Assembly (NCBI GenBank): GCA_023515745.1
Contig: JALECJ010000258.1
Location: 2,386,164-2,450,163, forward strand
Reading direction: 5' to 3'
Origin: Amoeboaphelidium protococcarum
Taxonomy: Eukaryota; Aphelidiomycota; Aphelidea
DNA length: 64,000 bases
The notes under the pieces were generated by a model. That model was given only the letters and a program-made list of their open reading frames with translations, was not told the DNA's origin and made no database searches. Position numbers and translations under genes: made by a program. This document shows, piece after piece, positions 23,086 to 33,804 of the stretch (positions are counted from its first letter, which is position 1; each line of letters opens with the position of its first letter).

Positions 23086-23685
23086 GGTAGGTATGTCCGT
23101 TAGACAGTGATTGTTACTGTACGCTAAAGAAAAAAACAAAGAAAAGACACATGAACAGCCAGACGGGCAAGTCTAAGGCGACAATTGTCGTTCAAAATAT
23201 GAAGACGAAACTACAGTATTTCACAATTATTATGAATGTTTCAACCGTCGATCATCGTTTAAACATTGCTCCCCAGTGTAGGCGCCGGGCTGTCAACCAG
23301 TAAGGACGTCCTTCTGCTTGTTGTTGTGTCGACATTTTCCATGCTTCAAATGTCGCAATAGAGAGTTTGTATATGCCCTTTTCTCGTTTGATTTTAAAGA
23401 AGCCACAAATTGTGTCGTGCTATTCAAGTCATGCGCAAAGTATCTCTGTCCGACGCAACGTAAGCACTTTGTGACCAAGCGCCCAGTCGGAAAATCAAGT
23501 CTAAAAATAGCCACCAATTCCACAACGTAGAAGCCAGCATATCATGACTACTGTACATCATCAGGCTGTTTATAAGATGCATTGCCTTTTACTTATGTTT
23601 TCTTTTCTTACTCATTATTAGAAATAAATTGTATTTAAAGTGCATATTTGAAACCCAAACACTGCTTCTGGTTTGTTGAAAGGGA
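23086..23685. other. Intergenic; one doubtful short frame
   Basis: This 600-nt gap separates two divergent genes. A minus frame at 23293-23523 (FRLDFPTGRLVTKCLRCVGQ) looks protein-like but has no ATG before an in-frame TGA and no known match, so it is not called. gacgaaactac at 23204-23214 may be part of the AASS promoter. Confidence 0.4.
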
Positions 23686-26559
23686 ATGATCATCTAGAAT
23701 TTCATTGTGATACTATTGGCCTGTCTTTTGATGGCGGTGCATGGACAATTCCCTGTAAACACTGGTGGAATCAAGACTTTATTTGCATCAAATGGAAGAG
23801 GGACTTTATATGGTGTTGCTATCACCTCTGATCAGTTGTTGGTAATGTCAGTCGATGCTTTCACCGGATCATTCAATATTATGCGTAATTTCTCAATTGG
23901 AAGTAGCACGAATGTGGCAATCCCTAATGTGGCATTAAATAGGAATGCTACAACTTTGTACGTCTTTGGGCACACAACCAATTTGGTTGCCTCTCTATGT
24001 AATCCTTCTAATTGCGCAAGAAACACTGTATTCATGATAATTATAGATATTGCGACGTCTAACAGCACTTTTGCTTATGGACCCTCTGATAATTTCTAGT
24101 TAAAGTACACGGTTTATGGGGGTGCAGTTAACTCTGTTACCGATAATGCCCACCTGCTATATGGCTCTGAATCACTCTATTTGATAATCTATTGCTATTT
24201 CAATGCAAGGATTCTTACTTATAATGCTAACACTAAGAGCTATTCCCTTGCTGGTGGGATAAGTCCAATCACTGTGTGCGGTTATGGGGGATCAGCTCTT
24301 ATCAGTCAGACATCTTCTGATCAAATGGTGTATTACGTGTCTGTGGAAACAAATGAGGGTGAACCTCGTTATGATTTCATTGAATCTGACGGTAGAAGTA
24401 GTAATTAGTAGCTCTCTGGCTCTCCACCACTTTTCACCGCGTTTGGTTATTCCAAGTCCTTTAACTTGTCGGTCGGCTTAATCTGGTAAAATGGTGCTAA
24501 TGTGTTGCAATACTATGCCCCTAATAAGTATGAGCTGCGGTCAAATTTCTCTCTACCTTCATATTTGAATGCGTCAGTAGCACCATCATCCTTATCCTAT
24601 AGTGAAAGGTACGTCATATTTGCCACTACTAATGGGTGGTTAGTTTTTGTAAACTAGACTGGCCTTATTGGATATAATGTATCTACTGGACTTTCGAATA
24701 TTATCTCTACTGCATATGACCCTGCTACAGGATTCATGTATCTATCCACTCGATCATAGATAGTCTAATTGCCTTTACCTGCATTGTTGATGGGTCCGAG
24801 GACAATTACCACCACGACGACGACAACGACGACTACCACCACGACAACAACAACAACTACCACTACTACTACCACAACTACCACGTCAACTACAATTACA
24901 ACAACTACTACTACTAGTAGTACAAAGACTAGTTCCTCGACCATCACGTCAACTACAGCAACACCTACTACGAGGACTTCAAATACGCCGACATCTTTGC
25001 CTACAATGTTGACTATGAAAGTATCTACGACTACTACCACAACTACGACGACCACTACCACCAGCACAACGACCACTACCTCCACGCCTACTACTTGGAC
25101 ATCGACGACCACCACCACCACTACGACGACGATGATTGACTCAACTCCTACTAGCACTTTGGCGCTTACCAGCTCATCATCATCCGCAGTTCCGGCTACA
25201 AGCATTGTTACTTCCACATCGTTGTACAATGTCAGTGATTTCGCTGCTTCTGTTAATATTAGACTGGAATCTACTACTGCGCCCTCATTCAGTAAGACGT
25301 CTTTTATAGCGTTCGAGTTGAGTCATGCTCACAATAGCTCTTCCCTTCTGGCTACCACATCTCTCAATGAAGACGTAGCTGGACAAGTCTAGCCTGGTAC
25401 TTAGTTCTTTATGATCACGTTATATATAATAGTTATTGCTGTGGTTTGTATTGTAATCGTGGCACTAGTTTTGCTGTCTATGTACTGTATCAGGCGAAGA
25501 TACATCAAGACTCGCATGAGGTCTTCTAAGGCACTGTTGTCATAGAATATTGGAGGTATGACTGATCAATCATTTAATACAGCTAATTTGCCGGTGACTT
25601 AAATTGGTGGTACATTGATGAGTGGCACTACTTTTATGAACACATCAATGGAAGTTGCAGTGCCTGCATACTTGGAGTTGAAACGTGATCTGAACTTCAG
25701 GATGGTGCCTAATTCGTTTGTCAACAAGGGCGGATAAGCCGAGATTTAAATTGCTGATATATTTTATTATCAGCCTGGGCATCCTTTTGCTGCGAGCGGT
25801 GAATAATTTGTGGCTGCTAAATGCTTCATTGGTGACGTCAAGAGAGATAGTGTCAAGCAGGAGATTGCTTTAATGTGGAGATTTAAAGATTACGATCAGA
25901 TTGCAAAGTTGATAGGATTTGATAGCCAGCAGAACATATTGCTTATGATCAATTACTAATTGGGCTCTTTGGAATCTCTTATTCAAAGTCAGACTCAGTA
26001 TGCTCAGTAAGTCGAATACTCTTTTCAATTGTAGTAAATTCTCTGCCTGGACGTTATCACAGCTTTGACGATTCTGCACCAGAATGCCGTGGTTCACAAT
26101 GACATCAAGTCTGGCAACTACTTACTGTATTAAGATGTCAATGGAGCTTTACGGGCAGCTCTGACCGACTTTGGTATTTGCACCGTCCAATCGCAAGCCA
26201 ACTATGTTTAAGGCATCCAATGGAATAGGCTTCAAGGGCACTCTGTCATGTATGCTGCACCAGAAGTTTTGTCGAGATTGTAAGTACCCGATTAGCTTCT
26301 CCCTGCAAGAGATGTGTTTGCTGGCGCTGTAGTGATGTTTGAGATTTTGGCGCGTAAAAAGGCATGGGCTGGGTACAAAGCAGCTCAAGTCTCTGAAATG
26401 GTACTGGGTGGGTTAAGACCGGAAGCCAAAGTTCTGGATGACCGTGCACAAATGCTCCTTTAGGTGATTAAACTAGCATGGGCCTAAGATCCTTCCATGA
26501 GGCCTACCGCTGCATCTGTGGTTAGGGAGTTGCAGAATATGGCATTATTTTAGAAATGA
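23686..26559 (+). CDS. Single-pass receptor-like protein kinase with Thr-rich stalk
   Basis: Single exon, ATG 23686 to TGA 26557-26559, 957 residues. Signal peptide MIIQNFIVILLACLLMAVHG; the ectodomain (about 20-360) has repeated beta-strand patterns and many N-glycosylation sites, perhaps a propeller. Residues about 370-500 are a threonine-rich mucin-like stalk. A transmembrane helix near 580 (FMITLYIIVIAVVCIVIVAL) is followed by the stop-transfer CIRRRYIKTRMR. The kinase domain (about 670-955) has a weak Gly loop (NKGGQAEIQIA), the Lys of EQFVAAKCF, HNDIKSGN in the catalytic loop, TDFGIC, YAAPEV and a C-lobe Arg in PSMRPTA. The catalytic Lys, Asp and DFG are intact. The kinase resembles the TKL/receptor-like type; ligand unknown. 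It is probably a cell-surface sensor. Confidence 0.85.
24802..25140. repeat. ACN triplet repeat encoding the Thr stalk
   Basis: Runs of ACC, ACG, ACA and ACT triplets inside the receptor kinase gene encode poly-Thr. The codons vary, so slippage alone did not produce the tract; selection for threonine is likely. The antisense poly-Val frame is an artefact. Confidence 0.9.
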
Positions 26560-26623
26560 TGATGATAGAATGAAGAAATATAGTTAGTTTTTTATTCATC
26601 TCTTAGTTTGCTTTCCAACTAAC

Positions 26624-27220
26624 TCATAATTGAATACGCAGTTCATACGCATAATACCCATCTTTATCCATCAGAGAATATTCATTCCGGGCCATCTTGG
26701 ATATCTGCAAACGATTGATAAACACTTCGCCCAACTCGAAATCTTCATGTAGAGTCATCAGTTCCGTAGCATTAAATGGCCTGTTGTCAGCGTACTTGAC
26801 ATTGATCAAAGTCATGTGCAATTTCAGCTCTTCAAAGGCAAAGCGCGTCGCCAATCCTTCGCGCATGTACCGATTCAACAGATCTCTCAGCATAGACTCT
26901 AAAGACTGATCAGGACATTCAGCATTCATGTAGACCACCTTGGCAGATTTTATTGTTCCCTTCATTATGTGTATACCCTGCAATTTGATGCGAATGTTAG
27001 CTGGTAGTTGAAACTCACGCAACACGCGCTTACATCTCTGCAATTTGTCAGCATCTTGAAGATCAAACATCGCCAAAGTCAAATGCCATCGATTCCAAGG
27101 GAGAATCGCATTATCAGGTACTCCGAGTGATCGCATCTAAGTCACCAATTTACTATGAGACTCCGCGATGCTGTCGTAATTTAATGGAATAGAGAGAAAA
27201 TGTGTCCACTATCTACTCAT
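26624..27220 (-). CDS. 2H phosphoesterase, AKAP7/ASCC1-like
   Basis: Single exon, ATG 27220 to TGA 26626-26624, 198 residues. Two HxTx motifs of the 2H phosphoesterase fold are visible: WHLTLAMFDL near residue 56 and LKLHMTLINVKY near 143, flanked by FLSIPLNYDSIAE and FEELKLHMTLIN, as in the AKAP7/ASCC1 C-terminal domain. These domains act on 2',3'-cyclic or 2'-5' phosphodiester RNA ends. The KH domain of ASCC1 is absent, so AKAP7-type is the closer label. The tail QISKMARNEYSLMDKDGYYA also fits. The substrate here is unknown. It converges with the receptor kinase, 64 nt apart. Confidence 0.8.
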
Positions 27221-27391
27221 GCTTGACACTTTTTTTAACGACTTGCTGTGATAACAAAAGGATTTGACTTGGAATTTGATTTCCATGTCATTATCTAGTC
27301 AAGATGCGATCAGTCAACAATGGACATCTATGTGATGACTAAAGACACAACAAATAAGATATACATAACAAACTACTTTATACAAGAACTG

Positions 27392-29155
27392 TCAAGCAAA
27401 TGGAATAGAAATCCTCCTTAGCCAACGGTCAAAGCGGACCATGACGCCATCAGTGCCTCTCATCAACTCACCCCTGGTCGTGGCACCAAATGTCTTTCCC
27501 AATTCCACATCACCCTCCAGAACGACGCGTAAGAGCCGATTCTGCGCCTTGTCATAGTAGCTCACAGTAATGTACTGAAAATGCTCACTGAAAACCGACT
27601 ATTCTCTTATCACCCAATCCCATTTCTTGATAATTTCTATAAACAAATCCAGAGTCCATACTATGATATTGTATCGCTTAATTGGCAAGTCTGTAACAAA
27701 GTTCCATTTTTAAAACCATAAATACCAATTGCTAATTTATTTGCATTCCAACGACATATCCTCAAAAGGCAAAGCCTAGATACCTTATGGCAAACTTTTT
27801 ATAATGTCATTGATTTCATACCTATATTGTTCGGCATATTGAATATCCATAGAGCGAAAATTAAAGTTCAACGGCGCTAGACCATTCTTCAGAATCTAAG
27901 TCAAATAATGATTGATTACTATATCATTATTTACTAGTTGCAGAAATCCATTCTAATCCAGTTTTTAAATAGTGATACTATCAAACCCGTGTAATTCCAT
28001 AAAACCATCGCGTGGAATAATATTATGCCAAAAATCCTCGTAGACTGATCGAGCATGATCAACACATTGCTTATCACGTAGATGATGATCATTAAATCGG
28101 AATATGAAGTCAAATCTAAACATCAAGCCTTTCTCCAATGACAAAGATCGCAACTCAGCAACAAGCTTCTTTATTATTAAAGCATATGACGCAGCATTTT
28201 AACTATAAGCATTAAGAAACATCCATCGAAATTTAAATCTCACCAATCTGGTATGGGAAAGCTGTGTACCCTGCTAAAATCTTATATCGCCATAATTGGA
28301 GTCCTAAGCTAAAGATTCCAGCATATATGACGAGACTTCCAATTCCAAGACTTTAGGTGCTTCTATAGTTTAAAACTTATGAGAAATAAGACTCAAAGAC
28401 TACTATTTCAGCCAAAAAGCGTGCAGATTACCTCGTATAATAGATCCCCAACTGGACGGATACTACTCATCTACATTGACACCCAAATAAGTAACGCCAG
28501 ACTTTTGCTGGACAATATAGGTGTTTCCAACTAAATCAGTTCTAAAAATACGCTTCTATTTAAATTACAACTAATCCAGAACGCGTAAATAAGACTTATC
28601 CTATCGCGACAATACGTATCCTTTGCTTTCGAAGCTGATTGAGAAATCTTGATACGCTTCTGCGGGGAATTTCTTCGTGCTTTCAGACAATAGCTTTATA
28701 ATTTAAATCTATAGCTTGGTCAGATAACTGTAGTAAGAGCCATCATTATTAGCCAAGATAGTTAAGCTATTGAAGAGAATCAGATCCTGCCCATACCGGG
28801 TTATGCTTTAAATCGGAGAATCATCCTAAGGCCAACGAATCTTGAACAGCAGCATATACACAATTGTTCTATATTCCATAGACAAACACCACACTTGCCA
28901 GTCCGGCTCTAATTAAAACGATAGTCTCAAGGTATTTTAATCAACAGAGAATAGGCGTCTTAGATGCCCACAATGCTATTTGACGCGATAGAAATAATGC
29001 AGCGGATCCTCAGTAGCTAGGAGTGTTGGACGTCTCGGTATCACTCGTTGAAGAATATCGCGGCCTTAAGCATCATCAAGGAGCTGTAGATAAGTCTGAG
29101 AGCCCTTCACTATAGGAAGCAATAATACAATGCATTTGATTAGCAGTAGCCACAT
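27392..29155 (-). CDS. Secreted orphan protein, tandem paralog 2
   Basis: Single exon, ATG 29155 to TGA 27394-27392, 587 residues. Signal peptide MWLLLIKCIVLLLPIVKGSQ, no later membrane segment, so a secreted or lumenal protein. It shares several blocks with the gene directly upstream: ATEDPLHYFYRVKQHC near residue 48, MRSLSLEKGLMF-type helix with DFIFRFND near 335, and the end motif NRLLRVVLEGDVELGKTFGA. Aromatic and basic residues are frequent; there is no recognised domain. TAA/TAG as Gln is common. A soluble secreted family specific to this lineage is the best description. Confidence 0.7.
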
Positions 29156-29321
29156 TTTAGTTTCAAACGATTGTGGCGTGGAAGAAAAGAGAGGAAATCA
29201 TCTGAATAAAATCCCCTGAGTAAAAGCCGTTAAAAGCGTATCTTTCCAAGTCACTCACTACTAGCACTAAGTACTCAGTATTCAAGAAGCACGACAATTT
29301 AGCGCTAAATTCAGATAGTAT

Positions 29322-31160
29322 TCAAAATTTTATTATTGACCGACCCACGCGATAAATCCAGCTTATCCAGCTTTCTGAATAAGGTCTAAACTCTTCGTCT
29401 TCAATAGCACCGAAATCGCCATGCAGATACTGATCTCTGGTGAGTGCACCAAACTGCTAAGCCAACTCCATGTCACCTTGCAGAACAACACGAAAGTATC
29501 TATTCTTCTTCTTATCCAAATGACTCGCAATTATATACTCAAAATGAGCACTATACGTCAACTAATCGCGTGATACAGTACACCATTCGGTAATTATAGC
29601 ATAAAAATTTTCTTCGCTACCACCCACCACTACGTTGTACCGCTTGATCGGGAGTGGTGTGACCAATTGCAGATGGCGAACCAAGCTACTCAATTCCAAC
29701 CCTCGGGGACATTCAACTTACACATCTTCAAATGGAATCGCTTAAGCATCCTAAGGAAGCCTGTCTATCGCTCTCAACAGCGACTATTAAAACTCTATCA
29801 CATTATTAATGCCTACTACGTTGAAATGGCGCTTTATCTGAATGCTGCCATCCAATAGTAATCGCGTCAAGCTATAGTCTTAAACTATATCATTCGAGAC
29901 AAATTCATACTCTCCGTTAGCAGCAAGTCTCTCGATGAGCACAACTTCGTTTGCATTCATCTTCATGTACTCGTCCTATGCGATAACTTTAGATACAAAG
30001 TCCATATACACTTTTTATGCCTATGCAACACATTAATCGTCAGAGAGCAATTCATCTTCAAATCTAAAGAAGAAATCAAATACGAACTACATGTCTTTCT
30101 CCAACGAGATGAGACGCATTTGGTTGACAATCTACTTTATAATTCTGACATACTTGGTATCCTGCTTTGTAAAGCCATCTAGAACGCTTTATTCTAATTC
30201 AAACCTGACCATAAAAGTATGAGAGAGCTTTTCACTGTCAAATAGCTTAATTTCGTCGTTCTCGTCATTATCCAGTTAAACCAGATACTCCAATTCTGTA
30301 GATCGTATAACAAATTCGAGCCTCTTCTAAGGATATATATTTTTATAGTGACGCGTAAGTCTCCTAAATAACTCCACTTACATCCATAGCCGATGTCCAG
30401 CACTTCCAGGAACGGGTTAATGGTCAGGCCACTGTGGCTTTACAATGTCAACACCCAATCCATTCTAGCCATATTAGAAAAGGCTAATTTGTGCTGAGCC
30501 ATACTAATTATCAGCCAAAACACGCTTCGCTTTAAACTGCATTTAATTTAGAGTTTACAAATGCATATCGTCCATATTCTATAGCTGTTACCCATCATCC
30601 ACTAGGTTGACAGTAAAATCCTGATAAGCCCTGACTGGCATATTTCTAGCAATTACCGATAACCGCCCAACAACGACTTAGTAAGGCCTTAGCAAAAAAT
30701 TCCAACCACCATAGTCAGTGTAGAAGAATTATAATTAATTGACAGAGTGGAGCTATCTATCATAAGTGATTTGATTGTAAAGTATCAACTCGCGTCCGTA
30801 GGCCTAAAAATACTAAGGAATTACTTCTTCCTGATGCCACAACATTTTTACCAGCATCAGATACACTTTCGCCCTAAACTCCATCGATAAACACCAGTCT
30901 GTCCACTGCGGCGACTTATCAAGAGACCACTATAAAAACTTTTTATCAGCAGAGTATGCACTCCTGAAATGCTCGCAATACTATTTGGCACGGTAGAAGT
31001 AATGCAGCGGATCTTCAGTGGTTTGCAGAACTGGTCGCTCAAGCATTGATTTTTAAATGATATCACGGCTTAGGCCTTCATAAAGGCGCTCAAACTGATT
31101 ATGCGCGCCGTTAATAACACACAGAAGCAAAATGCTGTATAGTAAATATAATTGCAGCAT
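29322..31160 (-). CDS. Secreted orphan protein, tandem paralog 1
   Basis: Single exon, ATG 31160 to TGA 29324-29322, 612 residues. Signal peptide MLQLYLLYSILLLCVINGAH. Paralogous to the next gene downstream (27392-29155, 166 nt away): TTEDPLHYFYRAKQYCEHF near residue 45, MRLISLEKDMQFVFDFFFRF near 350, DKKKNRYFRVVLQGDMEL near the C-terminus, which ends in RPYSESWISWIYRVGRS. The order of shared blocks is the same, so this is a recent-to-moderate tandem duplication that has diverged. No known family. An upstream ATG would extend the N-terminus and bury the signal peptide, so I start at MLQL. Confidence 0.7.
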
Positions 31161-31403
31161 TATAAAATTTGATGATATTGATGTAAAAGAAGATGGATGC
31201 GAAGCTATTGAGATAAGTTGTTTGCAAAGTCGGGACAATCAGTGCTGCGCCACAATGCTATCGTTTCTCGCTGGTTGATTGAAACTCGTCCCTTTGCTCT
31301 TTGAAAATGACATCCTTAAAAGATAAGCTTTTATACACACTATGTTTTTATTCATCACTCTTTTAAATAAATCACGCCGAGAAACCGCGGAAGTAGGATC
31401 TTC

Positions 31404-31800
31404 TCATGTCTCCGCAGAACCACTACTTGAGACGCAGCACCGCTAAGTGGCTCGGAACACTTTGTAATTTCTAGTAACATGTCCCCAAACTGCATCATAA
31501 TCTTTATACAATAGCGGATGATACCCAATCTATTCCCTCTTTTGATCATTGAAAATGCAGATATGTCCTTTCAACAACCATTACCGAGTAATGACGGAAA
31601 TCTGTTTCAGATCAATGTAGGCATCTTATTGCGGTAATTGTCAATCGGCCCAATCTCCACTTGCGCCAACAAATAACTTTCCCACCTTAAATGTCTTTAC
31701 CTCGGATGACACAGCGTCAGGCACAAATCTTGAAGGAAGCTGATTTCCATTTATGCCTCTCTCACGGGCCATATAGAGGTGCTCATTTTCATCGCGTTCT
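31404..31800 (-). pseudogene. Discoidin (F5/8 type C)-like fragment with an in-frame TGA
   Basis: The minus frame reads SRFVPDAVSS, KLFVGASGDWAD, then a TGA, then continues in the same frame with DAYIDLKQISVITR and KGHICIFNDQ, ending at TGA 31406-31404. The pattern of a tryptophan before YIDL-type strands resembles an F5/8 type C carbohydrate- or lipid-binding domain. No signal peptide or start is placed and the internal TGA breaks it. It lies just upstream of the secreted paralogs. It could be a decayed gene, or an exon pair with an unseen intron. Confidence 0.3.
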
Positions 31801-32217
31801 GTCAGGTTAATTATGCGACGATAACTTCACATTTTCTGTATATCAGTTAAACATTGTACTTTAACCCCAACAGTAAGGTTTTCTTTTAGACTTTTAATTT
31901 TTATTGTATTGACTACTATTTTGTAACTCTAGAACTCAAAAGATTGCGCGTTGATGTGTCTTTATGAATACTGCTACAAAGTTCACACTTCCACGTCATC
32001 GTTCGCTATTTCAAAGTTTCGCCTGACGATACACGTACTGGTAGGCGGGTACATTCGACACACATCAAAACGAAAAAATTAACTATGTAAGCCTGTGGAT
32101 GAACAGTATAATAAATTCGAAAGTTATCTCAATGCAAATGGTCATTTATAGAAACCATAGTTCAAACAGTAAAGATCTTGATTAGTTGAACGCTCATTAA
32201 ACGGACAAATGGATTGC

Positions 32218-33584
32218 TCATCTACAACTTACAAGTTTCCCCTTGACGTACACATCTTGTATTGAAGGATCGACCATTTCGTAGACAACATGACGCCAAT
32301 CTGAGTGATTGACAACTATAAGATTAGCCCATTTACCTTTTTCAATCGAACCATGCAAGTCACTTTTATTGAGCGCGTATGCCGCGTTGATAGTGCTGGC
32401 ATTCAACACCTCAGCCAGAGTCATTCGCATAATTACACAAGACAAATTCATCACAAACGGCATCGACAAACAGTGCTACATACAATAGACATTTCAAATT
32501 AATAGAATTAAATTTTACACATAGCTTACCGCATTGGGATTGAAGTCGCTTCCCAGAGCTACAATGATACCGCGATCAATCATCGATCTGGCAGGAGGTG
32601 GTGTAATCCGCAGTATATGAGCCGTAGTCGGTAAAAGTACGGCGGCGCAATCAGACTTTGCCATTGCCTAAATACCATCTTCACTAATCTACATTACTAT
32701 CATATCATGGACCTCTTAAATAAAATGGGTGTTTTTTCAAAAGCTCTTACTTCCTCCAAGTGACTAATGGCACGAGAACCGATGGAAACTCCATATTCAG
32801 CGGCGCCAACATAATTGAGCTCATCGCCGTGAAAGTTCAACTGCAGACCAGCCTGTTTACCAGCAAGCAATAACTACTTAGCTTCGTCGCCTTCAAATAC
32901 ATTTCGCTCCATAAAGATATCAAAGTTGTCACATTGTACTGCACCGCTCTTCATCTGAGACAAGAGTTCTGGTAGTTATTTCTCAATGACATTGCGCGTG
33001 GCATCCTTACTAGTCGATCCTTTCGGGACAGAGTGGGCACCAAGAAATGTGGGAGATATTGCAATCTGATGCAACTGATTAGCTCTGGTCAAGACACGCA
33101 GCATCTTAAGCTCAGTCTCCGTCTCCAGACCGTAGCCACTCTTCGCCTCAACCAGCGTAGTGCCCTGCTTCAGCATTCGGTCAAGTCTTGGCATGAGCAG
33201 TTGAAGCAATTCGTCCTCTGTGGCCTGACGCGTCTTTTCAACAGTGAATTGAATACCACCACCAGCCTTGTGTATGTCCATATAAGTCGCACCGGCAATC
33301 TTCATCTCAAACTCATGAACGCGATCACCAGCGAAAACGGGGTGTGTATGAGCATCTACCAAGCCTGGCATGAGAACTTTACCTCGCATATCCACAGTCT
33401 AATCAAAAAAAGCATTCATGTACCAGTCTTACTGCTGCAAATTAGCTTCAGTGTCCACAGCGAAAATTTTACCATCATTGTCCACCACCACAGTTGCATT
33501 CAAAAGCAGGCCCACCTACATTAACTAAGGTGGTTACATTTAATTCGCCAATACAATTCACATGAATAAGCATACATCATTCAT
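32218..33584 (-). CDS. HutI: Imidazolonepropionase (histidine degradation)
   Basis: Four exons on the minus strand: 33584-33576, 33515-32751, 32688-32530 and 32475-32218; introns of 60, 62 and 54 nt; 396 residues. It hydrolyses imidazolone propionate to formiminoglutamate, the third step of histidine breakdown. The amidohydrolase zinc site is MPGLVDAHTHPVFAGDR near residue 60; other family blocks are EAKSGYGLETETELKMLRV, LNFHGDELNYVGAAEYG, LPTTAHILR, ALGSDFNPNA and TINAAYALNKSDLHGSIEKG. The first exon would encode only three residues (MND); the donor GTATGC and in-phase join support it, but an alternative start is possible. Cytosolic. No other Hut genes nearby. Confidence 0.93.
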
Positions 33585-33804
33585 CTCTGCTTTACCGCGC
33601 TTATATTATTTCCCATCGCTGCATATAGTCACTACTTAATCAGCATTCTAAAATCTTATTAAAAAGTTCATTATTGGATAGTTGATTGAACGAAAGTTTA
33701 AAGACGCAAATCGAGAATCTTCAAAAAGTGTTTCGTTAACAAAAGCAAAAGAGTAGGTGTATGATCTTTATACAAAGCGAATGTTTCAACTATTTCAATT
33801 GAAT

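Noticed and set aside
24765-25229. Poly-valine ORF on the minus strand
   Set aside because: It is the antisense of the ACN threonine repeat in the receptor kinase gene.
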